A DNA stretch of 59,014 nucleotides from Nevskiaceae bacterium (GTDB lineage: Bacteria; Pseudomonadota; Gammaproteobacteria; Steroidobacterales; Steroidobacteraceae), in contig VEQP01000017.1 in assembly GCA_018883185.1 (NCBI GenBank), positions 1 to 59,014 on the forward strand, written 5' to 3'. This document shows positions 41,229 through 54,242 of the stretch, piece by piece. Numbering within the stretch: position 1 is the first letter of the stretch; every line of letters begins with the position of its first letter. The notes beneath the pieces are model-generated. The model ran no database searches, was not told the DNA's origin, and saw only the letters and a program-made list of their open reading frames with translations. The translations under genes and the position numbers were made by a program.

Positions 41229-43265
41229 ATGAAACACCCTTACCGACCACTACTCGCCACCCTAGTCTGGTTTTTGTCGCTTGCGGCCGGCGCGGCCGAA
41301 CCGCCACTGCGTTCGGGCCTCGATCTCGCCGGATTTGATCGCGCGGTGCGACCGCAGGATGACTTGTACCGCTTTGCGGGCGGCACCTGGCTCGCAACCA
41401 CGGAGATTCCCGCGGACCGCTCGAACTACGGCACCTTCAGCAAGCTCGAAGACGACGCGCTTGAGAGTCTGCGTGTCTTGACCGAAGCGGCCGCGGCTGA
41501 TGCCAAGCGTGCGCCGGGCTCGGATGCGCAAAAGTTGGGCGATCTCTACACCGCCTACATGGACACCGCAGGGATCGAGGCGCGCGGTCTCAAACCGCTT
41601 GCCGCGGAACTCGCCCGCATCGACGCGCTGCGCAATACAAGGGACGTGTTCGCCTACTTCGGCCGTGCGCAGCGCTTCGGCATTGTCTCGCCGGTCAATG
41701 CCTATGTCGGGCAGGACCGTCGTCAGTCCACGCGTTATATCGCTGGTCTGTCGCAAGGCGGGCTGAGCATGCCTGATCGGGAGTACTACCTGACCGACGA
41801 GGCGCGCAACCTCGCGCTGCGATCCGAACTGCAGCGATACATTGCGCGTCTTTACGAACTCGCCGGGCGAACCGATGGAGCAGCGGCGGCAGAGCGCATC
41901 CTGCAACTCGAAACCCGCATCGCCAAGCTGCACTGGACTCGGGTTGAAAATCGCGACCCGGTGAAGACCTACAACAAGACGAGCGTGGCGGCGGCAGCGC
42001 AGCTGGCGCCGCAGTTTGAGTGGACGGCCTTCCTCGAGGGCATGGGGCCTGAGGCCAAGAGCATTGCCGAGTTCGATATCCGCCAGCCGACCTACCTGCG
42101 CGATCTCGCACCACTCGTGCAGTCGACGCCCGTCGAGCACTGGCGCGAGTACTTCCGGTATCGCCTGCTTGATGCCAACGCGGCCTTCCTTCCCGAGGCT
42201 TTCGATCGAGCGCGATTCGAGTTCCGCGAGCGCGCACTCAGCGGCGTTGAGGCCCAGCAGCCACGCTGGCGTCGCGGCCTGCGTCTGATCGATCGGACCA
42301 TCGGCGAAATTGCCGGCCGACTCTATGTCGAGAAGAACTTTCCTCCCGCTGCACGCGAGCGCATCGGTCAGCTCGTCGCCAACCTGCGCCGCGCGTTCGA
42401 GCTGTCGATCGATGCGCTCGAGTGGATGGGGCCGCAGACGAAGGCCGAGGCCAAGCAAAAGTTGGCGCGGTTCAGCGTCAAGGTGGGCTACCCGGACAAA
42501 TGGCGCGACTATTCCGCGCTCGAGATCCGCGCGGATGATCTCGTCGGCAACCTGCAGCGCGCCAACGAAGCGGAGTTTCTTCGTCAGATGCGCCGCTTGT
42601 CGCAACCGGTGGATCGTGACGAATGGTTCATGACGCCACAGACCGTGAACGCGTACTACAGCCCGCCGATGAACGAGATCGTCTTTCCGGCGGCCATCCT
42701 GCGTCCGCCGTTCTTTGATCCGCTGGCCGACGACGCGGTGAATTACGGCGGCATCGGCGGGGTCATCGGTCACGAGATCAGCCATGGGTTCGACGACTCC
42801 GGCCGACGCTACGACGGCGAGGGCAATCTGCGCGACTGGTGGACCTTCGACGACAACGTGCGCTTTCGTGAGCGCGCGGGTCGGTTGGCGGCGCAGTACG
42901 AGAAGTACCAGCCGATCGAGGGGCGAACCATAAACGGCAACCTGACGCTCGGCGAGAACATCGGCGACTTGTCGGGCTTGGCCGTCGCCTACAAGGCCTA
43001 CCAGTTGTCGCTCGGTGGCCGCATGGCTCCGGTGATCGACGGATTCACGGGGCCGCAGCGATTTTTCCTCGGCTGGGCGCAGGTCTGGCGTCGCAAATAC
43101 CGCGACGAGGAGTTGCGCTCACGGCTCATTACCGACTCTCACAGCCCCAGCGAGTACCGCTGCAATGGGGTTGTCACCAACATGACGGAATTTTACGAGG
43201 CGTTCGCGGTCCAACCGGGCGACCGGCTGTACCGTCCGCCGGCTGAGCGTGTGAAAATCTGGTGA
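41229..43265 (+). CDS. M13 family (neprilysin-like) zinc metallopeptidase
   Basis: A 678-residue exported peptidase. A signal peptide (LLATLVWFLSLAAGAAE) is followed by the long N-terminal M13 domain that begins with a DDLYRFAGGTWL-like segment. The catalytic region has VIGHEISHGFDDSGRRYDG (H515, E516, H519) and GENIGDLSGLAVAYKAY with the third ligand E576. Another typical part is NAYYSPPMNEIVFPAAILRP. The start at 41229 gives the signal peptide, while a longer frame from 41157 does not. It would degrade peptides in the periplasm. It precedes lemA by 49 nt. Confidence 0.94.
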   Translation: MKHPYRPLLATLVWFLSLAAGAAEPPLRSGLDLAGFDRAVRPQDDLYRFAGGTWLATTEIPADRSNYGTFSKLEDDALESLRVLTEAAAADAKRAPGSDAQKLGDLYTAYMDTAGIEARGLKPLAAELARIDALRNTRDVFAYFGRAQRFGIVSPVNAYVGQDRRQSTRYIAGLSQGGLSMPDREYYLTDEARNLALRSELQRYIARLYELAGRTDGAAAAERILQLETRIAKLHWTRVENRDPVKTYNKTSVAAAAQLAPQFEWTAFLEGMGPEAKSIAEFDIRQPTYLRDLAPLVQSTPVEHWREYFRYRLLDANAAFLPEAFDRARFEFRERALSGVEAQQPRWRRGLRLIDRTIGEIAGRLYVEKNFPPAARERIGQLVANLRRAFELSIDALEWMGPQTKAEAKQKLARFSVKVGYPDKWRDYSALEIRADDLVGNLQRANEAEFLRQMRRLSQPVDRDEWFMTPQTVNAYYSPPMNEIVFPAAILRPPFFDPLADDAVNYGGIGGVIGHEISHGFDDSGRRYDGEGNLRDWWTFDDNVRFRERAGRLAAQYEKYQPIEGRTINGNLTLGENIGDLSGLAVAYKAYQLSLGGRMAPVIDGFTGPQRFFLGWAQVWRRKYRDEELRSRLITDSHSPSEYRCNGVVTNMTEFYEAFAVQPGDRLYRPPAERVKIW

Positions 43266-43314
43266 GCCTCGCAGGGCGGTTGGCTGATTGAGTTGGCTGA
43301 TAACAGGAGTACCC

Positions 43315-43911
43315 ATGAAATCCATCGTTGCCGCATTAATGCTGGTCGCTTCGCTGCTGCTCGGCGGCTGCGGCTACAACACGATCCAGACCCAGGACGA
43401 GGCCGTGAAGGCCGCTTGGTCTGAGGTCGTCAACCAGTATCAGCGCCGCGCTGATTTGATCCCGAACCTCGTCAACACCGTGAAGGGCTTCGCCGCGCAA
43501 GAAGAGAAAGTGCTGGTGGGTGTGACGGAGGCTCGAGCCCGTGCGACGTCCATCCAGGTGACGCCGGAGTTGCTGAACAATCCCCAGGCTTTGCAGAAAT
43601 TCCAGGCGGCGCAGGGTGATCTGACCACGGCTTTGAAGAGCCTGCTCATGGTCACGGAGAATTATCCGCAACTGAAGTCTGATCAGAACTTCCGCGACCT
43701 GCAGGCGCAGCTCGAGGGCACTGAGAACCGCATCACCGTGGCGCGCAATCGCTACATCGCTGCGGTGCAGGAGTACAACGGCACCATCCGCAAGTTCCCC
43801 TCCAACTTGACCGCCATGGTCTTCAGCTACGAAGTGAAGCCGAATTTCACGGTCGAGAACGAGGCCGCCATCTCCGCGGCGCCGACCGTGGACTTCGCGC
43901 CGACCAAGTAA
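43315..43911 (+). CDS. LemA family lipoprotein
   Basis: A 198-residue protein with a lipoprotein signal (LVASLLLGGC, lipobox Cys near residue 19) and the all-helical LemA domain: EAVKAAWSEVVNQYQRRADL, then PNLVNTVKGFAAQEEKVL and RNRYIAAVQEYNGTIRKFPS. LemA proteins are membrane-linked and of unknown molecular role, and are often coupled to TPM-domain proteins, as here. A GGAG ribosome site lies 5 nt before the ATG. It is followed by two TPM genes in the same orientation. Confidence 0.93.
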   Translation: MKSIVAALMLVASLLLGGCGYNTIQTQDEAVKAAWSEVVNQYQRRADLIPNLVNTVKGFAAQEEKVLVGVTEARARATSIQVTPELLNNPQALQKFQAAQGDLTTALKSLLMVTENYPQLKSDQNFRDLQAQLEGTENRITVARNRYIAAVQEYNGTIRKFPSNLTAMVFSYEVKPNFTVENEAAISAAPTVDFAPTK

Positions 43912-43929
43912 GCGGCGGCGTACGCCCCT

Positions 43930-44811
43930 TTGCGCAACGTCCTGCTCGCTCTGTTGCTCGCCACTGCGGCCGTGCTCGCGCCGGCGCAGGAGGCTTTGCA
44001 GCCTGTTCCCGATCTTAAGACTCGGGTCACTGATCTTGCGGACGTCATTCCTGCGGAGCGGGAGGCTGCGCTGGAGACCACGCTGGCGGAGTTCGAACGT
44101 CGTAAGGGCGCGCAGATCGCCGTGCTGCTGGTGCCGACCACGCGGCCCGAGGAGATCGAGCAGTATTCGATCCGCGTGGTCGATGCCTGGAAGCTCGGTC
44201 GTAAAGGAGTGGATGATGGCGCGTTGCTGATCATTGCCACCGACGATCGACGTATGCGGATCGAGGTCGGTCGCGGGCTCGAAGGCGTGCTCACGGATCT
44301 TGCTTCGAACCGCATCATTACCGAGGTTATTCGGCCGCGGTTCCGCGACGGTGACTATGCCGGGGGTGTCGAGGCGGGCGTTGATCGGATTATTCGGCTT
44401 GTCGATGGCGAACCCCTACCGGAGCCTGAGGGCGGCGCGAACGGCGACTCGAGCGCGAGCCCCTGGGATTCGGTGCTCGGACCGCTGTTTCTGTTGCTCG
44501 TGTTCGGCGCGGGCGTGCTGCGCGCGGTGTTCGGTCGATTCTTTGGTGCAGCGGCCACAGGCGCGCTCGGTGGTGCGATCACCTGGTTCGTCATCGGCAG
44601 CATGCTGGCGGCCGGCTTCGTCGGTGTCGGCGCCTTCTTCGTGGCCTTGCTCCTCGGTGCCGTACCCTCGGCTCGCTCACTCGGTCGGTCGCGTCGCGGC
44701 GATTGGGGTGGCTTTGGTGGCGGCGGGTTTGGCGGGGGAGGTTTTGGCGGTGGCGGTGGCGGCGGCGGTGGCGGTGGCTTCGGTGGCGGCGGCGCCTCGG
44801 GCAGTTGGTGA
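43930..44811 (+). CDS. TPM domain membrane protein with Gly-rich tail (YgcG-like)
   Basis: A 293-residue protein. A signal peptide (VLLALLLATAAVLAPAQ) is followed by the TPM domain (about 28-160: RVTDLADVIPAEREAALETT, then GRKGVDDGALLIIATDDRRM and EVGRGLEGVLTD). Two or three membrane spans come next (LGPLFLLLVFGAGVLRAVF, then AITWFVIGSMLAAGF) and a tail made almost only of Gly and Phe with Ser-Trp at the end. The start is a TTG at 43930, 18 nt after lemA. Such proteins pair with LemA in many bacteria; the joint role is unknown. Confidence 0.88.
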   Translation: MRNVLLALLLATAAVLAPAQEALQPVPDLKTRVTDLADVIPAEREAALETTLAEFERRKGAQIAVLLVPTTRPEEIEQYSIRVVDAWKLGRKGVDDGALLIIATDDRRMRIEVGRGLEGVLTDLASNRIITEVIRPRFRDGDYAGGVEAGVDRIIRLVDGEPLPEPEGGANGDSSASPWDSVLGPLFLLLVFGAGVLRAVFGRFFGAAATGALGGAITWFVIGSMLAAGFVGVGAFFVALLLGAVPSARSLGRSRRGDWGGFGGGGFGGGGFGGGGGGGGGGGFGGGGASGSW

Positions 44812-44825
44812 GGCGAGGTAATCGG

Positions 44826-45323
44826 GTGAACATCCAACGTTGGCTGCGCAACCTCATCGCAACACCCTTCGTCACGCGTCGTCGTTTCCCGGCGCATGCG
44901 CTGCAGGCGATCGAGCACGCGATCACCACGGTGGAGGCTCGGCACGCCGGTGAGATCCGCTTCGTCATCGAAACTTCGCTGGATCTGCCTGATCTTTGGG
45001 CGGGTCGTTCCCCGCGGGAGCGGGCTATCGATGTGTTCAGCCACTTGCGGGTGTGGGATACCGAGCACAACAACGGCGTGCTGATCTATCTGCTCATGGC
45101 CGAACGCGATGTGGAGATCATCGCCGACCGAGGGATTTCGGTTCGTGTCAGCGCCGCGGAATGGGAGCAGGTGTGCCGCCAGATGGAGGCACGCTTTCGC
45201 GACGGGCAGTTCAAGGAAGGCGCGCTCGCGGGGATTGAGGCGGTGGCGGGGTTGCTTGCCCTGCACTTCCCGTCGGCCCCCGGCGATCGCAACGAGCAGC
45301 CGAACCGGCCCGTCCTGCTGTAA
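44826..45323 (+). CDS. TPM domain protein, soluble type
   Basis: A 165-residue protein with a TPM domain but no signal peptide and no membrane spans. Typical parts are IRFVIETSLDLPDLWAGRSP, then NGVLIYLLMAERDVEIIADR and FKEGALAGIEAVAGLLALHF. The GTG at 44826 has GAGG 7 nt upstream. It is the third gene of the lemA-TPM-TPM set and probably works on the cytoplasmic side of the membrane, partnered with the larger TPM protein. The function is unknown. Confidence 0.85.
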   Translation: MNIQRWLRNLIATPFVTRRRFPAHALQAIEHAITTVEARHAGEIRFVIETSLDLPDLWAGRSPRERAIDVFSHLRVWDTEHNNGVLIYLLMAERDVEIIADRGISVRVSAAEWEQVCRQMEARFRDGQFKEGALAGIEAVAGLLALHFPSAPGDRNEQPNRPVLL

Positions 45324-45334
45324 TCTCGGCACCC

Positions 45335-46507
45335 ATGTTGTCGCGTCGCCCGGGGCGAGCGGGCCTGTGGATGCTCGCCCTGATGACAGTCTTGTCTGCC
45401 TGCACGACCGCGCCACCGCGCCGGGTCGCGGACGTGGCGCCACCGCCTACCGTGCAGATTCCTGATGATCCTTATGCGCTCAGCAGCCATCGGTTCGATA
45501 TCGAATCTTTGACCACTGATCTGGTGGGTCAGTTACAGGTGACGCGAGCCACGCACGAGGATACGTTCACCGACCTCGCACGACGCTTTAACGTGGGTTA
45601 TGAGGAGTTGGTGCGGGCCAACCCGGGCGTCGATCCGTGGTTGCCGGGCGAGGGCCGCGAGATCGTGCTGCCGACGCTGCATCTGCTGCCGAACGCGCCC
45701 CGCGAGGGCATCGTTATCAACCTGGCTGCGATGCGTCTTTACTATTTTCCGCGCGCGGCGAAGGGTGAAAAGCCGGTCGTGTACACCTTCCCAATCGGCA
45801 TCGGACGAGTTGGTTGGGCGACGCCCGAGGGCACGACCTCGGTCGTCCGCATGGCGCGTAATCCGAGTTGGCGACCCGGCCCCGGCGTGCGTGCCGAGCA
45901 CAAGGAAAACGGCGAGATCCTGCCGGCTGTCGTGCCGCCCGGTCCCGATAATCCTCTAGGCTCGAGAGCCTTATACCTCGGCTGGCCGAGTTACCTCATC
46001 CACGGGACCAATAAGCCCGCGGGCGTAGGGCTGCGCTCGAGTCATGGCTGCATCCGACTGTTCCCTGAGGACGTCGAACTGTTGTTCGATCTCGTCAAAC
46101 CCGGCATCAAGGTCACAGTCGTCAACCAGCCCTTCGTATTCGGCTGGCACCGCGGGCAACTCTATCTGCAGGCTTGGGACGTACTCGAAGACGATCCGCG
46201 CAACTGGACGAGTGCCCGCAAAAAATTATTGAGCCGAACGCTGGCGAATCGCATCGAGAAGGAACTGAAGGCGCGCGGTGAGTCGATGGACTGGGAGGCC
46301 GTCTCGCGCGTCAGCCATCAGCCCCGCGGTGTCCCCGTGGCGATTTCGGGCGTCGCCCAGTCGATCGAGGCGCTGATCGCTGCGGCGCCGCGTGTGCGCA
46401 ACGCCTTGCCAATCGGTGCGAATTGGCAGGGCGAACCCGAGGAGCCCGTGCCAGCGCCCGCTGCGGGCACAGGCTCTACGCCGGCAACCGTGCAGGCTCG
46501 GCCGTGA
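45335..46507 (+). CDS. L,D-transpeptidase lipoprotein with LysM-like segment
   Basis: A 390-residue protein with a lipoprotein signal (ALMTVLSAC), a LysM-like region near 70-105 (DTFTDLARRFNVGYEELVRA), and a YkuD catalytic domain with the signature SSHGCIRLFPEDVELL and the nucleophile C239. It would attach proteins to, or crosslink, peptidoglycan in the periplasm. The C-terminal extension (about 300-390) is Pro/Ala-rich. The gene overlaps the rhomboid gene by 4 nt and follows the TPM genes, so it is part of an envelope-related cluster. Confidence 0.92.
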   Translation: MLSRRPGRAGLWMLALMTVLSACTTAPPRRVADVAPPPTVQIPDDPYALSSHRFDIESLTTDLVGQLQVTRATHEDTFTDLARRFNVGYEELVRANPGVDPWLPGEGREIVLPTLHLLPNAPREGIVINLAAMRLYYFPRAAKGEKPVVYTFPIGIGRVGWATPEGTTSVVRMARNPSWRPGPGVRAEHKENGEILPAVVPPGPDNPLGSRALYLGWPSYLIHGTNKPAGVGLRSSHGCIRLFPEDVELLFDLVKPGIKVTVVNQPFVFGWHRGQLYLQAWDVLEDDPRNWTSARKKLLSRTLANRIEKELKARGESMDWEAVSRVSHQPRGVPVAISGVAQSIEALIAAAPRVRNALPIGANWQGEPEEPVPAPAAGTGSTPATVQARP

Positions 46508-47161
46508 TTCCGGTCCGCGACGACAACCCCGCGCACATCACCCCTTTTGTCACCTACGGCCTGATCGCGGCGTGTGTGCTGGTGTACCTCTGGCAGTGGT
46601 CGGCTGGCGCGTTGCAACAGGATGTCTTGTATCAGGGCCTCGGTCTCATCCCCGCAGTGCTCACGGGTCGCGCTCCGGCGGAGTGGGAGGCTGTGCCTTG
46701 GGTGCCGGCGTGGCTCACGGTGTTCTCCTCGATGTTTCTGCACGGGTCGATGGGTCATCTCTTCGGCAACCTGCTTTTTCTTTGGGTGTTCGGTAACAAC
46801 ATTGAAGATGCCATGGGGCATGGCCGGTTCGTGCTGTTCTATCTGGTCTGTGGTTGCGCGGCGGTGGCGGCGCAGGTTTTGCCGGATCCCGGCAGTCTCG
46901 TGCCGATGGTCGGTGCGAGCGGTGCCATATCCGGCGTGCTGGGTGCTTACCTGCTGCTGTATCCGCGGGCGCGGATCCTGATCGCGCTGCCGCCGCCGCT
47001 GATCTTCGTCACGGTCGGCTGGTTTCGGGCCATCTGGGTGCTGACGGCCTGGTTTGCCCTGCAGTTGGTGATGAGCGTCGGTTTACCGAGCGCGGGTGGT
47101 GGCGTGGCCTTTGGCGCTCACATCGGCGGCTTCATCGCCGGGCTCGCGCTGATTCCACTAT

Positions 47162-50755
<3,594 letters not shown>

Positions 50756-50845
50756 GAGAGGGGTGATGCTAGGCGAACCGCGGACGTTCTGCAGAGGTAC
50801 ACTGCGTTGTGCGGCAAGCGGCCGCAGGCTTTTGGGGGTGCTGCC

Positions 50846-51337
50846 TTGGTCAATCGTTGCGTCGTGTTTTCCCACGGCAAAGATGCCGAGCCTTGGGGCA
50901 GCAAGATTGTCGCGCTCGCGGCGCGGGCGCGCGAGCTCGGCTACTCGGTTGAGTCGATCGACTACCGGGGCATCGACTCGGTCGAGGCGCGCCTGGACAA
51001 GTTGCTCGCGGCCTGTGCGGCGCTGCCCGCGCAGCCCGTGCTCGTAGGTTCGAGTCTCGGCGCTTTTCTCGCCGCCGCGGCCTCACGCCGGGTGGGGGCA
51101 TCACGGATGTTTCTGATGGCGCCCGCGGTCGATCTGCCGGGCTTGCCCGCGCTACCCGAAATGGCGGCGTGCCCGACCACGGTGGTGCATGGCTGGCGTG
51201 ACGAGATAGTGCCGGTGGAGAAGGGCATTGCCCTCGCGCGCGCGCAACGTGGCAGCTTGCATGTGGTCGATGATGATCACCGTCTGCACGCCTCGCTGCC
51301 GCGTATCGTCGTGTGGTTCGACGAGTTTCTGCGTTGA
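50846..51337 (+). CDS. Small alpha/beta hydrolase
   Basis: A protein of about 163 residues and the alpha/beta-hydrolase fold without a long lid. The nucleophile elbow is VGSSLGAFLAAAASR, the acid falls in HGWRDEIVP and the His in DDDHRLHAS. It begins VNRCVVFSHGKDAEPWGSKI. The start is taken as the TTG at 50846 with a GGGGGT run upstream; a GTG seven codons further in is an alternative. It precedes plsB by 5 nt, and the two may be co-transcribed. The substrate is unknown. Confidence 0.75.
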   Translation: MVNRCVVFSHGKDAEPWGSKIVALAARARELGYSVESIDYRGIDSVEARLDKLLAACAALPAQPVLVGSSLGAFLAAAASRRVGASRMFLMAPAVDLPGLPALPEMAACPTTVVHGWRDEIVPVEKGIALARAQRGSLHVVDDDHRLHASLPRIVVWFDEFLR

Positions 51338-51342
51338 GTCCC

Positions 51343-53784
51343 ATGTACGCGCTGTTGCGTCGCTTGCTGGCATTGTGGGTCAAGCCCGAGGTTCGTCCGG
51401 AGTCGGCGCCGGGCAGTATCGGTGCCGTGCCGGGTTCGCCGGTGTGTTATGTGCTCGAGCGGCGCAGCGTTACCGACTTGGCGGTGCTCGAAAATTTTTG
51501 TGCGCGACACGGTTTGCCGAGACCTTCCGGCCGATTGGTAGGCCGCGAGGCTAGCGCCGTGCGCGCCGCCTTCCCGTTGCTGCGTGCACGCGGCTGGTTC
51601 GATCCACGTATCGACCGCCGTCCGCCGGCCGAACTCGTTCGTCTGCTCGAAGCGGTCCAGGCGGACCCCACACTGGATGTGCGTCTCGTGCCGGTGGCCG
51701 TGTATTGGGGGCGTGCGCCGCAGAAGGAAGGCTCCTGGCTGCGCCTGCTGCTGGTCGAGAACTGGGTGCTCGGTGGGCCGGTACGCAAGTTTTTGCAGGT
51801 TGTGCTGAACGGCCGTTTCACAATGCTCGAGGTGGGCGCACCGGTGAGCCTGCGCAGCCTGCTCGAACCGACCGTTGATGCTGTCGGCGTCGCCGCGCGG
51901 CTCGCGCGCACGCAGCGCGCCGCGTTTCGCAGGCAGCGTGCGGCGCGCATCGGCCCGGACATGTCGCACCGGCGAACCATCGTCAACCGCGTGCTGCGCA
52001 CCCGCGCTGTGCGCGCAGCGGTACTCGCCGAAATGCGCTCGCGACAGTGGCCGCGGCGCAAGGCGTTGCTGACGGCACGCGGCTATGCCGAGGAGATTGC
52101 CGCGAACTACTCCCACGCCTTCATCACGTTCATGGAGGGCTTCCTCGGCCGCCTATGGAATCGCCTCTATGACGGGGTGACCTTCAGTCACGCGGAGACG
52201 CTGCGTAATATCGCGCAGGACCGCGAAATTGTTTTTGTGCCCTGTCATCGCAGTCACATGGACTATCTGCTGCTGTCCTACGTGATCTATAAACAGGGTT
52301 ATGCCGTGCCGCACATCGCAGCTGGCATCAATCTCAACATTCCGGTCGTCGGGCGGTTCCTGCGCAAGGGTGGCGCGTTCTTCATCCGCCGCAGCTTCGC
52401 GGGCAATGCGCTCTACACCGCCGTGTTCATGAGGTACCTCGCCATCATCATGGGTCGAGGCCACTCGATCGAGTACTTCGTCGAAGGCGGGCGCTCGCGC
52501 ACGGGCCGATTGCTACAACCGAAGACCGGCATGATCTCCATGACCGTGCGCAGTTATTTGCGTGATCCGCGCCGCGAGGTGGTCTTCCTGCCGGTGTATT
52601 TCGGCTACGAGCGCATTGTCGAGGCAAACACCTACGTAGGCGAACTATCCGGGCAGCCCAAGCGCAAGGAGAGCATCGGTGATCTGCTGCGTGCCTTGCG
52701 CGTGCTGCGCGAAAACTTTGGCCGCGTGCACGTCAATCTCGGCGAACCCATCGAGCTCGAGCCGGTGCTCGCGCGGCACTGCGCCGATTGGCGTGAACGC
52801 AAGCTCGACGACGAGGCGCGCGCACCGTGGGTGGCGCCCGTGGTTGATGAGCTCGCCGGTCGAATCATGCGCCACATCAACGCCGCGGCGGCGGTGACGC
52901 CCGTGAATCTGCTCGCCGTGACACTGCTCGCCACGCCACGCCAAGCGATGGATGCCGGGGAGCTCGCGCGGCAGATCGATCTGTATCTCGCCTTGTTGCG
53001 ACGCACCGCTTACGACGCGCGGGTGACGATTGCCGCAGGCGATGGCCAGAGCGTCATTGTCTACGGCGAAAGCATGAAATTGCTGCGGCGCCAGTCGCAC
53101 AAACTCGGTGACATCATACGTGTCGAGGCCGAGATGGCGGTGCTGATGACCTACTACCGCAACAATGTGCTGCATCTGTTCGCCTTGCCCTCGCTGATCG
53201 CCTGCGCATTCATCGGCAATGCGGTAGTCGGCACCGAAGACATCCAGCGCCTCGCTTGGCGCGTGTATCCCTATGTGGCCGAGGAGTTGTTCCTGAAGTG
53301 GACTGAGGAAGAGTTGGCCGACGTCGTGGCGCGCACGCTCGAGACCTTGGCCGATCTCGGTGTACTCGAACGTGTCGAGGGCGCGGCGGCATGGCGTCGC
53401 CCGCCACCGAATTCGCCGCGCGCCGTGCAATTGTCGCTGCTGGCGCAATCGACAGTGCAGACCATCGAGCGCTATTACCTCGCCATCGCCACGCTCACCC
53501 ACGCCGGTTCCGGGGTGCTGACGGCCAAGGCGCTCTCGGAGCGTTGTCAGTTGACGGCGCAGCGCATCACCATGCTTTACGGTTTCAATTCCCCGGAGTT
53601 TTCCGATCGTGCGCTGTTTGATCAGTTCATCGCGCTGCTGCTGGCAAGGCGCGTGATACGGACTGGCGCCACCGGTCTGCTCGAATTCGACGAGGTGCTC
53701 GCGCGGGTGGCTGCAGATGCCGAATTCGTGCTCTCAGAGCAGATCCGCCACAGCATCCTGCAGGTGACGCAGGCCGAGGCCTGA
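51343..53784 (+). CDS. plsB: Glycerol-3-phosphate 1-O-acyltransferase
   Basis: An 813-residue membrane enzyme that starts phospholipid synthesis by acylating glycerol-3-phosphate at position 1. The length fits E. coli PlsB (about 807). The acyltransferase motifs are HRSHMD (H302, D307), the second block KGGAFFIRRSFAGN, and YFVEGGRSRTGRL. It also has FLPVYFGYERIVEANTYVGE. The final third is helical without known motifs. It follows the small hydrolase gene after 5 nt and is convergent with arfB. Confidence 0.96.
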   Translation: MYALLRRLLALWVKPEVRPESAPGSIGAVPGSPVCYVLERRSVTDLAVLENFCARHGLPRPSGRLVGREASAVRAAFPLLRARGWFDPRIDRRPPAELVRLLEAVQADPTLDVRLVPVAVYWGRAPQKEGSWLRLLLVENWVLGGPVRKFLQVVLNGRFTMLEVGAPVSLRSLLEPTVDAVGVAARLARTQRAAFRRQRAARIGPDMSHRRTIVNRVLRTRAVRAAVLAEMRSRQWPRRKALLTARGYAEEIAANYSHAFITFMEGFLGRLWNRLYDGVTFSHAETLRNIAQDREIVFVPCHRSHMDYLLLSYVIYKQGYAVPHIAAGINLNIPVVGRFLRKGGAFFIRRSFAGNALYTAVFMRYLAIIMGRGHSIEYFVEGGRSRTGRLLQPKTGMISMTVRSYLRDPRREVVFLPVYFGYERIVEANTYVGELSGQPKRKESIGDLLRALRVLRENFGRVHVNLGEPIELEPVLARHCADWRERKLDDEARAPWVAPVVDELAGRIMRHINAAAAVTPVNLLAVTLLATPRQAMDAGELARQIDLYLALLRRTAYDARVTIAAGDGQSVIVYGESMKLLRRQSHKLGDIIRVEAEMAVLMTYYRNNVLHLFALPSLIACAFIGNAVVGTEDIQRLAWRVYPYVAEELFLKWTEEELADVVARTLETLADLGVLERVEGAAAWRRPPPNSPRAVQLSLLAQSTVQTIERYYLAIATLTHAGSGVLTAKALSERCQLTAQRITMLYGFNSPEFSDRALFDQFIALLLARRVIRTGATGLLEFDEVLARVAADAEFVLSEQIRHSILQVTQAEA

Positions 53785-53788
53785 GTCT

Positions 53789-53807
53789 GCGTCGCAGCCT
53801 GCGACGC
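53789..53807. terminator. Hairpin between convergent plsB and arfB
   Basis: An 8-bp perfect stem (GCGTCGCA with TGCGACGC) around a 3-nt loop starts 4 nt after the plsB stop. No T tract follows on either strand. It may act as a bidirectional end signal or RNA stabiliser; intrinsic termination is not assured. Confidence 0.4.
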
Positions 53808-53819
53808 GGTCGCTCCACG

Positions 53820-54242
53820 TCAGTCCTCGCCAGATGGTCGGCCACGTCCGCGCTTGATCGAACTGCGACGCGTCTTGTGTTCGAGCCGGCGCTGCTTCGA
53901 GGCGCGCGTCGGGCGTGTGGGTCGGCGTAACTTGGGTTCAACGAGGGCCGCTTCGATCAGTGCAGCGAGGCGCGCTTCCGCATCGCGACGATTCTGTTCC
54001 TGACTGCGTTCACCGCGCGCGATCAGCAGCACGGCCCCTTCGTCGGTCAGCCTTCGACCGGCGAGCCGGCGCAGGCGTGCTTTGACCCGTTCATCGAGCA
54101 GCGCACAGCCCGCCAGATCAAAGCGCAGTTGGACGGCGCTCGAGACCTTGTTGACGTTTTGACCACCGGGTCCGCCCGACTTGATGAAGGCGACCGACAG
54201 ATCGCTGTCGGGGATCAGCAGGCTACCCACGCGTATCGGCAT
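53820..54242 (-). CDS. arfB: Alternative ribosome-rescue peptidyl-tRNA hydrolase
   Basis: A 140-residue member of the class I release-factor family. It frees ribosomes stalled without a stop codon. The catalytic GGQ is at 26-28 in SGGPGGQNVNKV, the diagnostic placement for ArfB/YaeJ, and the C-terminus is a basic tail (KQRRLEHKTRRSSIKRG) that enters the mRNA channel. The start at 54242 overlaps the end of the MscS channel gene by 20 nt. It is the last gene of a four-gene minus-strand unit. Confidence 0.94.
   Translation of the reverse strand: MPIRVGSLLIPDSDLSVAFIKSGGPGGQNVNKVSSAVQLRFDLAGCALLDERVKARLRRLAGRRLTDEGAVLLIARGERSQEQNRRDAEARLAALIEAALVEPKLRRPTRPTRASKQRRLEHKTRRSSIKRGRGRPSGED

Noticed and set aside
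41262-42785. Open minus-strand frame of about 500 codons across the M13 peptidase gene
   Set aside because: The plus strand encodes a complete M13 peptidase with signal peptide and HEISH site. The antisense translation is Arg/Leu-rich with no family pattern, as expected from GC-rich codon positions.
44703-44805. GGC-rich tract that looks like a simple-sequence repeat array
   Set aside because: It is the coding sequence of the Gly-rich tail of a TPM protein, with codon-level variation, and not an independent repeat element.
44355-45443. Minus-strand Pro-rich frame opposite the TPM genes
   Set aside because: The Pro run is just the complement of the Gly-rich tail of the TPM protein.
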